From contig NZ_CP138332.1 in assembly GCF_033955345.1 (NCBI RefSeq), positions 1,426,001 through 1,490,000 of the forward strand: a stretch of 64,000 nucleotides of DNA, in the 5' to 3' direction. Under the pieces are notes generated by a model, which did not search any database, was not told the origin of the DNA, and worked only from the letters and a program-made list of their open reading frames with translations. Shown one piece after another: positions 1-8,609 of this stretch. The stretch's first letter is position 1. The number at the start of each line of letters is the position of its first letter. Source of the stretch: Sphingobacterium bambusae. GTDB taxonomy: Bacteria > Bacteroidota > Bacteroidia > Sphingobacteriales > Sphingobacteriaceae. Both the position numbers and the translations under genes were made by a program.

Positions 1-1
1 C

Positions 2-1213
2 AGCCAAAAATACGAAGAAGCAGCGAAGCTACGTGATACGGAGAAGAAGTTACTTGATCAGCTCGAAAAAGAGAAAGCTGCTTGGGAAGCAGAGACTAAA
101 TCAAGACGTTATACGGTTTCTGAAGACAATGTAGCGGAGGTAGTCGCCATGATGACTGGTATTCCTGTACAACGTGTGAGCCAGTCTGACAGCCAGAAGT
201 TGTTGAATATGGGTGATGCCGTAAAAGGACGTATCATTGGTCAAGATGACGCCGTACAGAAGTTGGTGAAAGCCATTCAACGTACACGTGCTGGATTGAA
301 AGATCCAAAGAAACCGATAGGTTCTTTTGTTTTCTTAGGTCCTACAGGTGTCGGAAAGACAGAACTGGCCAAAGAGCTTGCCCGTTTTATGTTTGACTCG
401 GAAGATGCACTGATCCAAATCGACATGAGTGAATACATGGAGAAATTCGCGGTATCCCGTTTAGTGGGAGCGCCTCCAGGCTATGTTGGATATGAGGAAG
501 GTGGACAGTTGACGGAGAAAGTACGTCGTAAACCTTACGCTGTCGTGCTTTTGGATGAAATCGAGAAAGCTCACCCTGATGTCTTCAACCTATTGTTGCA
601 GGTATTGGATGAAGGACAATTGACGGATAGTCTTGGACGCAAAGTGGATTTCAGAAACACCATTATCATCATGACGTCTAATATCGGCGCTAGACAGCTG
701 AAAGAGTTTGGTCAAGGTGTAGGTTTTACGACTGCTGCAAAGAGCAACCAAGCGGATTCGCACTCTCGTGGTGTTATTGAGACAGCATTGAAAAGAGCAT
801 TTGCGCCTGAGTTCTTAAATCGTATCGATGATGTTATCGTGTTCAACTCGTTGAGCAAAGAAAACATCTTCAAAATTATCGATATCGAACTGAAGTCTCT
901 TTTCGGACGCATTGAAGGACTGGGATACCATATTTCACTGACCGACAAAGCGAAGGATTTCATCGCTGACAAAGGTTATGACAGTAATTTTGGAGCACGC
1001 CCGCTAAAACGTGCGATTCAGAAATACTTGGAGGATCCTATTGCTGAAGAAATCTTGAAGGGCGAGGTTAAAAATGGCTCTCAGCTACATATCGACTACA
1101 ACGAAGAAAAGCAGGAGATTGTAGTTAGTGCCACCAATCCTGAAAAAAGTAGCAAGTCTATTGAATCAGACGTGACACAACCTGACGATACAAAAGATTC
1201 GGAAAAAGAATAA
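2..1213 (+). CDS. clpC: ATP-dependent Clp protease ATP-binding subunit ClpC (3' part)
   Basis: This is the C-terminal part of a Hsp100 unfoldase that feeds substrates to ClpP; the gene starts before the window and the frame is open from base 2. The first residues carry a UVR-type coiled motif (YEEAAKLRDTEKKL), which distinguishes ClpC from ClpB. The second AAA+ domain follows, with Walker A GPTGVGKTE, Walker B VVLLDEIEKAH, a sensor region TSNIGA and an arginine-finger region FLNRIDD. A GVGF tripeptide loop after the sensor fits the family's ClpP-contacting loop. The last ~35 residues are acidic and low-complexity. A strong terminator follows. clpP and clpX lie about 15 kb away on the same strand, so its partner protease is present. 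Family assignment is firm; only the N-terminal and first AAA+ domains are missing because of the window edge. Confidence 0.95.
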   Translation, partial: SQKYEEAAKLRDTEKKLLDQLEKEKAAWEAETKSRRYTVSEDNVAEVVAMMTGIPVQRVSQSDSQKLLNMGDAVKGRIIGQDDAVQKLVKAIQRTRAGLKDPKKPIGSFVFLGPTGVGKTELAKELARFMFDSEDALIQIDMSEYMEKFAVSRLVGAPPGYVGYEEGGQLTEKVRRKPYAVVLLDEIEKAHPDVFNLLLQVLDEGQLTDSLGRKVDFRNTIIIMTSNIGARQLKEFGQGVGFTTAAKSNQADSHSRGVIETALKRAFAPEFLNRIDDVIVFNSLSKENIFKIIDIELKSLFGRIEGLGYHISLTDKAKDFIADKGYDSNFGARPLKRAIQKYLEDPIAEEILKGEVKNGSQLHIDYNEEKQEIVVSATNPEKSSKSIESDVTQPDDTKDSEKE

Positions 1214-1234
1214 TGAAGTCAAATTAATACAGAA

Positions 1235-1265
1235 AAGCTCCATCAAGACTGATGGAGCTTTTTTT
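1235..1265 (+). terminator. Intrinsic terminator of clpC
   Basis: A perfect 10-bp stem (AAGCTCCATC / GATGGAGCTT) with a 6-nt loop is followed by a run of T. It lies 21 bp after the clpC stop codon. Confidence 0.9.
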
Positions 1266-1364
1266 ATGGCGTGTTTTTTGATAACTGTTTTAAACCATTA
1301 ACATTTTTTAACGTCTTTATAAAAAAGAGAACGATACTTTTAATAAAACTTAAACACAATACAC

Positions 1365-1787
1365 ATGAAAAAAATTCTATTAGCCTTTTTATTAGGTACG
1401 GCTACGCTAGCAGTTGGCACAAGCTGTACGAAAGAGTATTATGATACAGTGGTTCCGAGTATTACAATGGTTTACTCACGTGATGCGAATCAATGGCAAA
1501 ATGTCCAAAATTCGACAACTAGCAAATTTGTCCCGCTAAGCGTGCCGGAGCTAACGGATTACTATGTGAAACAAGGTATAGTTAACGTCGCTATTTCTTT
1601 TGATAATGAAAGTAATTACAACACGTTACCAGCAACAATCGATGGGGTCTCATATAACTATGAATATACCGCTGGGTCTTTGACTGTATTTGCGCAAGAT
1701 CCACTTCTTGAAGAAGGCATCAATGTGCCAGTACCACAGCGGGCATTCTTTAAAATATCACTTACCGAAGCAGATTTTGTTGAGTAA
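1365..1787 (+). CDS. Hypothetical lipoprotein, 140 aa
   Basis: A short secreted protein of unknown function. The N-terminus has a charged MKK, a hydrophobic stretch and a cysteine at residue 21 (AVGTSC), so it is probably a type II lipoprotein, although the lipobox is weak. The mature part is rich in Thr, Ser and aromatic residues and looks beta-rich; no known domain was recognised. It stands alone between two terminators and is therefore a single-gene unit. The start is the only ATG followed by a plausible signal peptide. A TACTTTTA sequence about 25 bp before the ATG is one mismatch from the Bacteroidota -7 box TAnnTTTG. Function cannot be inferred from context. Confidence 0.7.
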   Translation: MKKILLAFLLGTATLAVGTSCTKEYYDTVVPSITMVYSRDANQWQNVQNSTTSKFVPLSVPELTDYYVKQGIVNVAISFDNESNYNTLPATIDGVSYNYEYTAGSLTVFAQDPLLEEGINVPVPQRAFFKISLTEADFVE

Positions 1788-1798
1788 AAAATAAAAAA

Positions 1799-1831
1799 GA
1801 GGCTTTAGTTTGAACTAAAGCCTCTTTTTTT
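1799..1831. terminator. Bidirectional terminator between lipoprotein gene and recN
   Basis: A perfect 12-bp stem (GAGGCTTTAGTT / AACTAAAGCCTC) with a 2-nt centre is flanked by a run of A on the left and of T on the right, so it can end transcripts from both convergent genes. The first bases of the T run touch the recN stop. Confidence 0.9.
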
Positions 1832-3491
1832 ATCCTTCGATAAGCTCCTGCGCATGCTTCAGTGCTGATTCCCCCGGGTTTGCACCGCTCAACATCTGCG
1901 CCACTTCTAGCACGCGTTCTTGCGGTTCCAGCAGAACAATATTCGTGCGCGTTTTCTCCGTATCATCCACCTTGTATACTTTGAAGTGAGCAGATCCTTT
2001 GGAGGCGATCTGCGGTAAGTGACTAATAGCTAGCACCTGCATATTACTGGAAAGACGTTCCATGATTTGACCTACCTTTAAGGCTACCTCTCCCGATATA
2101 CCGGTATCAATCTCATCAAAAATAATGGTTGGCAATGCCGAACGACTGGCTACCAAGGATTTTATCGCCAACATGACCCGAGAAAGCTCACCGCCCGATG
2201 CTACGCGATGTATAGCTTGCAATGCCTGCCCCTTGTTGGCCGAGAACAAAAATTGCACTTCATCTCCGCCCGTAGTCTTGTAGCGTTCTACCGGAAGCTC
2301 GGTCAGGCTGACGCTCAGTTGGGCATTTCCCATCCCGACCTCAGACAACAAAGACTGTACGTATTCCTGTACCTCCCCTTGCACCGACACACGTGATTCA
2401 TGCAAACGGCTACCTTCTTCTTTCAGCAGTAGCAGGCTATCCGCCACCTCTTTTTGCAATTGTGCCACTTTTTCTTCCCTATTCGCTACCGCAAAGATCT
2501 TTTGCTCCAATTCATTTTGTAGATCCAATAATGCAGCAACGGTATCAACACGATGTTTTTTCTGCAAGTTGTACAGCAGACTCAAGCGCTCGTTGGCCAC
2601 GGCCAAACGATTTTCATCCATATGCACCTCCTGCCCTAACATCTGCACTTCCTGTGCAATATCTTTAATCTCTATCTGTGCGCTCTGTAAGCGTTCGGTC
2701 AAAGTCGCAACGGAGGGTAAATAACGCTGCACGGTTTGCAGATGCTGTAGCACTTCCTTGATTGCTTGATTAACGGAAAGCTCTTGCTCATCCAACAGAT
2801 GCGATGCGCCAAACAGCCCTCGTTTGATTTCCTCGGCATTTTCCAGCTGATTAACTTCCTCCTCCAGCTGCTCCTGCTCCCCAAGTTGCAATTGGGCTTG
2901 TTGCAATTCATCAAATTGAAACTGGTTAAAGTCCAGCTCGGCATTGGTGCTCGCAATCTCGTTCTGCAACTGTTCTAGCTGAGCAAGCTGATCCTTGTAT
3001 TGGCGCAATGCGGCGCGGTATGCCTCAAGCACATCCTGGTTTTTCGCCATGCTATCGAGCACCATCAATTGAAACCGCTCCGTATTTAACTGTAGAGTTG
3101 CATGCTGGGAATGAATATCAATAAGCAATTCGCCCAAGGCTTTCAACACGTTCAGGGTGACCGGCGAATCATTGACAAAAGCGCGGGATTTACCATCCAC
3201 CGCGATCTCTCTTCGAATGATCGTTTCCGCCTCATACTCCAAATCGTTTTCCTCGAAAAAGGGCTTTAAGTTGTAGGCATCAAGCTTGAAATAGCCTTCG
3301 ATTACGCACTTTTGATCGTCGCGAAAGAAGTGCTTTCCCTCTACTCGATTTCCCAGAATCAAGCCCAAAGCGCCCATAATAATGGACTTTCCCGCTCCCG
3401 TCTCTCCTGTAATGATATTCAGGCCGGCATCAAATTGAATATCTAAATTTTCAATCAGTGCATAGTTCCTGATAAATAGTCTCGTCAGCAT
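1830..3491 (-). CDS. recN: DNA repair protein RecN
   Basis: An SMC-like ATPase that acts in recombinational repair of DNA double-strand breaks. Visible are an N-terminal half-ATPase with Walker A GETGAGKS (residues 29-36), a central coiled-coil region rich in Glu, Gln and Leu (about 150-350), and a C-terminal half-ATPase with the signature VASGGELSRVMLA and Walker B IIFDEIDTGISG. At 553 aa the length is normal for RecN. It follows the DUF4835 gene by 7 bp in the same direction, an arrangement common in Bacteroidota, and is probably transcribed with it from the promoter near 4412-4419. ATG start; a terminator lies directly downstream. Confidence 0.96.
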   Translation of the reverse strand: MLTRLFIRNYALIENLDIQFDAGLNIITGETGAGKSIIMGALGLILGNRVEGKHFFRDDQKCVIEGYFKLDAYNLKPFFEENDLEYEAETIIRREIAVDGKSRAFVNDSPVTLNVLKALGELLIDIHSQHATLQLNTERFQLMVLDSMAKNQDVLEAYRAALRQYKDQLAQLEQLQNEIASTNAELDFNQFQFDELQQAQLQLGEQEQLEEEVNQLENAEEIKRGLFGASHLLDEQELSVNQAIKEVLQHLQTVQRYLPSVATLTERLQSAQIEIKDIAQEVQMLGQEVHMDENRLAVANERLSLLYNLQKKHRVDTVAALLDLQNELEQKIFAVANREEKVAQLQKEVADSLLLLKEEGSRLHESRVSVQGEVQEYVQSLLSEVGMGNAQLSVSLTELPVERYKTTGGDEVQFLFSANKGQALQAIHRVASGGELSRVMLAIKSLVASRSALPTIIFDEIDTGISGEVALKVGQIMERLSSNMQVLAISHLPQIASKGSAHFKVYKVDDTEKTRTNIVLLEPQERVLEVAQMLSGANPGESALKHAQELIEG

Positions 3492-3498
3492 AATTCTT

Positions 3499-4401
3499 TT
3501 ATTTTTTCAAAAGCTCGTACTTCGTCGTATTGCTCGGATCAAGTGAAACCAAGGTATTGAAAACACGTGCACCTTCATTTCCGGGCAATTTGCTATAAAC
3601 GCCTACCAGCTCATCCGCTTTGGCGGCAAACAATACTGAAGTCAGCACGTTACCGGTGTTGTTACGATCGACTTCCAGCAGCTTAGCCAAAAGGGAAACC
3701 ATGGTTTGTCTTGCCTTCGTTTCATCTTGGCTCATTCTGTCCAGGCCATTAATATGGTATTCGTAGGCAAATTCCCGATAGGGTTGATAACGTCTATCCA
3801 ATAGATTATTGATTAGCCAATATCTATTCACCAACGATTCCATTGATCGCCAACCTTCTTCCGGATTTCCCTGTGCCGTATTAAGTATAGTGCGCGCTGC
3901 ATTTAAATATTTGTTTCCTGCGTACATCTTGAAGGTATCACAATCCATACCAACAATAATATTAGCATAAAATGCCAGCAAAGATGATAGTCCATTAAGA
4001 TTGCTGTTTTCATTAAAATCCAGCTGCTCGCCCTCCACATACGAAAAATTGAAATTGCGGTCGTTGTAGGCTAAAATTGTGGTACTGTAATTTGTTCCGT
4101 ATACCGGCCTGTAGGAAAACACTTGCGCCGAAGCCTTGTAATTTTTAGAGCCGTCCCATTCGGAAATGGTAATCAAAATAGCACCATCTATCCGTTCTCG
4201 GGGATCGATTTTCAGGTCGGTCCAAGATCGGTTATTAAGGAAATCCTGCACGACCTTTTTCAACATATCCAAAGCCCTTTTATTGGTATTCTGCACTTGT
4301 GGAGACTGTATTTCGACACGCATGTTCAGTTCCTGCGCCCGAGAAGGGGCAAAGAACAAACAACAGAAAAGGAATAGCAGACATATTCTCATGCGGACCA
4401 T
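3499..4401 (-). CDS. DUF4835 family exported protein
   Basis: A 300-aa secreted protein of the DUF4835 family, which is typical of Bacteroidota and usually sits just upstream of recN. No biochemical function is known to me. It has a hydrophobic signal peptide ending near SRAQE and then a mixed alpha/beta region with conserved-looking motifs (WDGSKNY, YRPVYGTNY, DCDTFK). Two in-frame ATGs (4401 and 4392) could start the protein; both keep the signal peptide. A TATATTTG -7 box lies at 4412-4419, with TTTC 19 bp further upstream as a possible -33 element. This gives a very short leader for the ATG at 4401. Confidence 0.85.
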   Translation of the reverse strand: MVRMRICLLFLFCCLFFAPSRAQELNMRVEIQSPQVQNTNKRALDMLKKVVQDFLNNRSWTDLKIDPRERIDGAILITISEWDGSKNYKASAQVFSYRPVYGTNYSTTILAYNDRNFNFSYVEGEQLDFNENSNLNGLSSLLAFYANIIVGMDCDTFKMYAGNKYLNAARTILNTAQGNPEEGWRSMESLVNRYWLINNLLDRRYQPYREFAYEYHINGLDRMSQDETKARQTMVSLLAKLLEVDRNNTGNVLTSVLFAAKADELVGVYSKLPGNEGARVFNTLVSLDPSNTTKYELLKK

Positions 4402-4411
4402 ATTAAGCTAT

Positions 4412-4442
4412 CAAATATAATTAATTCAGGGAGCATCGGAAA
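4412..4442 (-). promoter_or_regulatory. Promoter of the DUF4835-recN unit
   Basis: On the minus strand TTTC - 19 bp - TATATTTG matches the Bacteroidota consensus TTTG / TAnnTTTG with one change in the upstream element. The G of the -7 box is 10 nt before the ATG at 4401. Confidence 0.6.
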
Positions 4443-4474
4443 TGCTGCAGTCGCAGTTTATCAAATAAAAATAA

Positions 4475-4482
4475 TAAGTTTG
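4475..4482 (+). promoter_or_regulatory. -7 box of the SprT-like gene
   Basis: TAAGTTTG matches TAnnTTTG exactly and ends 6 nt before the ATG at 4489. No good -33 TTTG is seen at the normal distance. Such a position implies a leaderless or nearly leaderless mRNA. Confidence 0.5.
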
Positions 4483-4488
4483 CAAGCG

Positions 4489-5139
4489 ATGGCAGATTTT
4501 TCCAAACAACTGAGCAAATATATGCCTGCTGCAGCAGCTCCCATTATTTCCACGTGGATCAACGACACGGGCTGCCAGTTTCGTATCGCTCGAAGCCGAA
4601 GAACGAAATTGGGCGACTACACGGCGCCTTTTCGAGGAGCGCCCCACCGAATATCCATCAACCATGATCTCAATCCTTACGCTTTTCTGATCACGACCAT
4701 CCACGAATTTGCGCACCTGCGAACCTGGCAACGGTATAAAAACAAAGTGAAGCCCCACGGTGTGGAATGGAAATCCAGCTACAAGGAATTGATGTACCCT
4801 TTCTTACAACTGTCCATATTCCCGTCTGATATCTTGTTGGCTATTGCTCGGTACATGGATAATCCCGCCGCATCCAGTTGTACAGATCTGCACCTCTATC
4901 GTACCTTGAAAGGCTATGATAAGGCAAGTGAAAAGGGACTGACAACCGTCGAAGACATTGAAGAGAATAGTATTTTTGTGCTTAACGACGGTCGTGTGTT
5001 TCAAAAAAAGGAAAAATTAAGAAAGCGCTACAAATGTGTGGAATTAGCGACAAAAAAGATATACCTATTCCATCCAATAGCCGAAGTTGTAGTCCTACCG
5101 GAATACAACAGTATGAGCCCAGAAGGACTTCATCCGTAA
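4489..5139 (+). CDS. SprT-like zinc metalloprotease-domain protein
   Basis: A 216-aa cytosolic protein of the SprT-like family, related to the Spartan/SprT metalloproteases. The key zinc motif HEFAH lies near residue 74. No signal peptide is present. In eukaryotes relatives cut DNA-protein crosslinks; the role of the bacterial members is not settled. The start was placed at the ATG at 4489 because the upstream in-frame TTG at 4480 lies inside the TAAGTTTG promoter box. It diverges from the DUF4835-recN unit, and the next gene (a peptidase) begins 26 bp after its stop, so the two may be co-transcribed. Confidence 0.85.
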   Translation: MADFSKQLSKYMPAAAAPIISTWINDTGCQFRIARSRRTKLGDYTAPFRGAPHRISINHDLNPYAFLITTIHEFAHLRTWQRYKNKVKPHGVEWKSSYKELMYPFLQLSIFPSDILLAIARYMDNPAASSCTDLHLYRTLKGYDKASEKGLTTVEDIEENSIFVLNDGRVFQKKEKLRKRYKCVELATKKIYLFHPIAEVVVLPEYNSMSPEGLHP

Positions 5140-5165
5140 ATTTTCAATATAACCTAGCAACCAAC

Positions 5166-6824
5166 ATGAAGAAAACACTATTTCTTTTATCTGGCGCCCT
5201 GCCCCTCCTGTTCTCTTGCCAGCAGCAAGACGGGAAATTTGACGCGACGCAGCTTGACAGCACTGCCATGGCAGCCATTAGTGAAGAAAGTTACAGCAAC
5301 TATGTAAAAACGCTTTCGTCAGATAACTTCTTGGGAAGGAAGCCCTTTACCAAAGGGGACACCTTAACCGTCAACTACATTGAAGAACAGTTTAAAGCCC
5401 TCGGCTTGGACCCCGGCAACAAAGGCAGCTACTTTCAAGAGGTGCCGATGGTAGAAACGGCATCCATGCCCTTGCAAAAAAGCCTAACATTTCAAGGAAA
5501 ATCAGGTTCTTTTTCGGCCGCCTACCTCGAGGACTACGTAATCGGCAGTCGTCGACTGGATGAGCAAATCAATATACCGGCCTCCGAACTGGTATTTGTT
5601 GGTTTCGGCATTGTAGCGCCCGAATTTGGATGGAACGACTATGAAGGTATCGACGTAAAAGGCAAAACAGTGGTCGCCCTAGTGAGCGATCCTGGCCATT
5701 ACGACAAAAACCTCTTCAAGGCGGATACCATGACCTACTATGGCCGTTGGACTTACAAATATGAGGAAGCTGCCCGTCAAGGTGCAGCAGGCGTGCTGCT
5801 CATCCACGACACCGAAGCGGCGAGCTACGGTTGGAATGTCGTGCGTAGCGGTTGGTCGGGGCCACAACTGAGCCTCGTGGAAAACACCAGTGCCGCAAAG
5901 GCTACCTCATTCGAAGGATGGATAAGCAGTGCCACTGCTGCCAAGCTATTTGCCTTAGCCGGACAACCTAAAGATATACAAGACCAAGCTAAAAGAAAAG
6001 GGTTTAAGCCTGTTCCTTTGAACGTGAACACCTCGGTACAGCTAAAAAACAATATTCGCAAATCTAGCTCGAACAATGTTATAGCCCAGATACCGGGAAG
6101 CAAGCGTGCCGATGAAACCATCATCTACACCGCACATTGGGATCATTTGGGCATTGGAGAGGCCGTAGACGGCGACTCTATCTATAACGGTGCTATTGAC
6201 AATGCTGCAGGCGTTTCGGCCTTGTTCGAAATAGCAAAAGCATTCAAAGCAGCTAAAATTCAGCCCGAGCGCACGATTGTTTTTCTAGCCGTCACCGCAG
6301 AAGAAGAGGGCTTGTTAGGCTCCGACTATTATGCCCAAAACCCCGTTTTTCCATTAAATAAAACGGTTGCCAACCTCAATATGGATGCTTTTAGTGCAGC
6401 GGGGGCTACACGTGATGTATCTATCGTTGGCCGTGGTCAAACGGAAATAGAGGATTATGTGGAACGCTCAGCAGCCAAGTTTAGCCGTATTGTCAAAGGA
6501 GAAGGCAATCCCTCATCTGGTGGCTTCTACCGCTCGGATCATTTCAATTTTGTGAAGGTAGGTGTGCCGGGACTGTTCATGGGTAGTGGTAGCGAGCTAA
6601 TCTCGGCAGATTCTACGGCAAATGCAACACGAAAAGAGGCGCTAGCGGGCCGCTATCATACAGTGGCCGACGAAGTGGATGACCATTGGGACTTTGGCGG
6701 CATCCTGCAAGATATCCGTCTATTTTTCGACATTGGCTACACAATGAGTATGGAGAAAACATTTCCTACATTCAAAAAGCAGTCAGAATTTAAAGAAATA
6801 AGCGACAAGCGACTTGCAAAATAG
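5166..6824 (+). CDS. M28-family zinc aminopeptidase lipoprotein
   Basis: A 552-aa exported zinc peptidase of family M28. The N-terminus MKKTLFLLSG...LLFSC gives a lipoprotein signal with Cys18. A PA-type insert (about residues 120-290) precedes the catalytic domain, where the metal-binding motifs HWDHLG, DNAAG, EEEG and NMDAF appear in the expected order, with a final SDHFNF histidine motif. It probably trims peptides at the cell surface or in the periplasm. An open frame runs upstream to 5034, but this part overlaps the SprT-like gene and lacks a signal peptide, so the ATG at 5166 was chosen. It follows the SprT-like gene closely. Confidence 0.92.
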   Translation: MKKTLFLLSGALPLLFSCQQQDGKFDATQLDSTAMAAISEESYSNYVKTLSSDNFLGRKPFTKGDTLTVNYIEEQFKALGLDPGNKGSYFQEVPMVETASMPLQKSLTFQGKSGSFSAAYLEDYVIGSRRLDEQINIPASELVFVGFGIVAPEFGWNDYEGIDVKGKTVVALVSDPGHYDKNLFKADTMTYYGRWTYKYEEAARQGAAGVLLIHDTEAASYGWNVVRSGWSGPQLSLVENTSAAKATSFEGWISSATAAKLFALAGQPKDIQDQAKRKGFKPVPLNVNTSVQLKNNIRKSSSNNVIAQIPGSKRADETIIYTAHWDHLGIGEAVDGDSIYNGAIDNAAGVSALFEIAKAFKAAKIQPERTIVFLAVTAEEEGLLGSDYYAQNPVFPLNKTVANLNMDAFSAAGATRDVSIVGRGQTEIEDYVERSAAKFSRIVKGEGNPSSGGFYRSDHFNFVKVGVPGLFMGSGSELISADSTANATRKEALAGRYHTVADEVDDHWDFGGILQDIRLFFDIGYTMSMEKTFPTFKKQSEFKEISDKRLAK

Positions 6825-6832
6825 TACCTTTG
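6825..6832 (+). promoter_or_regulatory. Possible -7 box with ~100-nt leader before the 139-aa membrane protein
   Basis: TACCTTTG matches TAnnTTTG exactly, directly after the peptidase stop codon. No -33 TTTG is seen at 19-21 bp. The leader it would produce contains a small CCGC-ACA-GCGG hairpin (6852-6862) before the ATG at 6934. Confidence 0.4.
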
Positions 6833-6933
6833 TCAGGGCAAGTTCAAATTTGCCGCACAGCGGAACACCTCACGGACGGAAGCTGTATTTTAGAGAAGAG
6901 ATAATGTACAAATTTTAATTTAAGTTAACAGGA

Positions 6934-7353
6934 ATGAAACATTTACATTCGACCCTGGCAGTAGTGTTATTGCTAGCTTTAGTGATTGCGATCGTGATTA
7001 CCCTTTCAAACTATTTAGGAAACAAACCTTACAACCGTAAAATAGCGTTAATAGGTTTTATTTCTTCCCACCTGCAATTGCTTGTCGGATTGATCATATA
7101 CTTTGTATCGCCGCTGGGTATACAGGCATTTTCTGGTGAGAACATGAAGAATAGCTTGTCGCGCCTTTATTTTTTGGAGCACCCCTTGATGATGATCTTG
7201 GCTATCGTATTGATTAGTGTGGGCTATATCAAATCCAAAAAGATCGCAGACGCAAAAAAAGCAAACAAAACAGTCTTGATTTTTTATATCCTCGGATTGA
7301 TCCTTATTTTATCTAGAATTCCTTGGAGCACCTGGTCATTGATCAACGGCTAG
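6934..7353 (+). CDS. Small four-helix membrane protein (cytochrome b-like family)
   Basis: A 139-aa inner-membrane protein with four predicted helices (about residues 8-28, 38-60, 78-97 and 112-129). Histidines occur in or near helices (HLHST at the N-terminus, SHLQL in helix 2, EHPLM before helix 3). Homologues in Bacteroidota are often labelled cytochrome b-like, but no heme ligand pair can be proved from sequence alone. It is a single-gene unit with a terminator behind it. Function is uncertain. Confidence 0.7.
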   Translation: MKHLHSTLAVVLLLALVIAIVITLSNYLGNKPYNRKIALIGFISSHLQLLVGLIIYFVSPLGIQAFSGENMKNSLSRLYFLEHPLMMILAIVLISVGYIKSKKIADAKKANKTVLIFYILGLILILSRIPWSTWSLING

Positions 7354-7375
7354 AGGATATTTTATTTATTAAGAA

Positions 7376-7403
7376 GCTCAAGTTTTTCAACTTGGGCTTT
7401 TTT
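7376..7403 (+). terminator. Terminator of the 139-aa membrane protein gene
   Basis: A 9-bp stem (GCTCAAGTT / AACTTGGGC, one G-T pair) with loop TTTC is followed by six T. The 130 bp after it, up to the terminator of the next minus-strand gene, hold nothing recognisable. Confidence 0.85.
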
Positions 7404-7533
7404 ATTGGCTTAGCTCCACTTTGGCAGTATCTGTTGCAGCTGGAATGACCACCTTTATCGCTAGCTAGAAACTCTATATCGCCTGTCAGGAACCGTTACT
7501 TTTGACTAGTTGGGTTTTATGATTCGAGGGCAC

Positions 7534-7571
7534 TATATAAAACAAAAGAAGGTGCCTTACTAGACACCTTC
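7534..7571 (-). terminator. Terminator of the 86-aa membrane protein gene
   Basis: On the minus strand a 7-bp stem (GAAGGTG / CACCTTC) with a 10-nt loop is followed by TTTTGTTTT. Confidence 0.7.
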
Positions 7572-7598
7572 CCATTTTATGTATATTTTCTAGAAAAA

Positions 7599-7859
7599 CT
7601 AATCTCTATTTTTACCAAATCCCAAGATTCCGAAAACCACTTTGAATGCGATGATCGTAGCAACAATCATAGCGACGTTAGCGATCAACGAAAACATAAA
7701 CGTAAATTGATCTAAAGCGGGAAGAACATCAGGAACAAATCTAATGAATACTCCAACTAAACCAATCACAATAGCAACCGTAAGTGTAACGTAATACTCT
7801 GTACGATTCGCGTTATTATCTGTTTTTTTGGCTGGTCTTTGCGACGCTGTATTTTCCAT
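7599..7859 (-). CDS. Hypothetical two-helix membrane protein, 86 aa
   Basis: A small protein with a polar, Asn/Lys-rich N-terminus of about 25 residues and two hydrophobic helices (about 28-46 and 56-77), ending GFGKNRD. It belongs to no family I can name. The frame is open further upstream to 7943, but a canonical promoter sits at 7886-7917, with its start point near 7880. This makes the ATG at 7859 the real start and places the longer frame partly upstream of the mRNA. Single-gene unit with its own terminator. Confidence 0.7.
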   Translation of the reverse strand: MENTASQRPAKKTDNNANRTEYYVTLTVAIVIGLVGVFIRFVPDVLPALDQFTFMFSLIANVAMIVATIIAFKVVFGILGFGKNRD

Positions 7860-7885
7860 ATCCGTGTAATCTTTTTTAACTAGGG

Positions 7886-7917
7886 CAAATGTACGGAAGA
7901 AATACCCAAATGTCAAA
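7886..7917 (-). promoter_or_regulatory. Canonical Bacteroidota promoter of the 86-aa protein gene
   Basis: On the minus strand TTTG - 20 bp - TACATTTG matches the consensus at every fixed base. The box ends 26 nt before the ATG at 7859 and decides that start. Confidence 0.8.
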
Positions 7918-8075
7918 AATAAAAACTTAAAAGTCCGTCGCATGAAGCTCTTTAGAGGATGTGAACGGGAACTTTCTTGCAGGAGGTGGATGGACCTTTT
8001 ATCCCCTGCGGAGAAAAAGTATTGGTCTTAAAACAGCCAAATTTTAATTATTATTGTAGCAAGAATCGTGAAATC

Positions 8076-8609
8076 GTGAAGCAAATACTTTATATAGCCC
8101 TTATCTCGTTGGCCTCAACGATGCTTGCTGCGGCACAACCGCAACGTATCGCAAATTTTATTGTAAAAGAAAACTTGACGCAAAACGGAAAGCTGGCCAT
8201 CATAGCTGTCGATAGTGCAGAACAGCCCTTAGAAAATATCAACGGCACCTTTGTTTTTGAACTAAATGGTTTTCAGCAAGATCTATCCTTTCATGACGGG
8301 GTCGCTGTTGTGAAACATCCCCTAGCCTCTTCTACCTTTGTATTTTTTAAGCATAAAAACCAAGACGATTCTATCGGAAAACTATACTACATCCATAAAT
8401 CCGAGCGAGCGTTAAAGCCTTTTAAGATCTATGGCCTCTTGCTCTTGATCATTCCCGCCGCCTTGCTACTTATAGGTTATCTTTTTAAACGCTTTCTAAC
8501 GGTGCTTGTGGTGCTGGCATTAGTATATGCCTATTTTAATTATTCGAAAGGATTAGACCTAAGCAAGATCATCGAAAGTATCTTTATCGCTATCAAAGGA
8601 TTGATTTAA
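8076..8609 (+). CDS. Hypothetical exported membrane-anchored protein, 177 aa
   Basis: An unrecognised protein. From a GTG at 8076 the sequence starts with a good signal peptide (VKQILYIALISLASTMLAAA), followed by a beta-rich domain of about 100 residues and then two hydrophobic segments near the C-terminus (about residues 115-133 and 138-155). The upstream in-frame ATG at 7977 would add 33 residues that hide the signal peptide, so GTG was preferred. The last 4 bp overlap the end of the convergent tamL gene. No function can be inferred. Confidence 0.6.
   Translation: MKQILYIALISLASTMLAAAQPQRIANFIVKENLTQNGKLAIIAVDSAEQPLENINGTFVFELNGFQQDLSFHDGVAVVKHPLASSTFVFFKHKNQDDSIGKLYYIHKSERALKPFKIYGLLLLIIPAALLLIGYLFKRFLTVLVVLALVYAYFNYSKGLDLSKIIESIFIAIKGLI

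Noticed and set aside
2208..2668. Two open frames on the plus strand opposite recN
   Set aside because: They are antisense to a complete, conserved recN and have no homologue-like features or promoter.
5034..5165. N-terminal extension of the M28 peptidase
   Set aside because: It overlaps the SprT-like gene, has no conserved sequence and would bury the lipoprotein signal peptide that begins at 5166.
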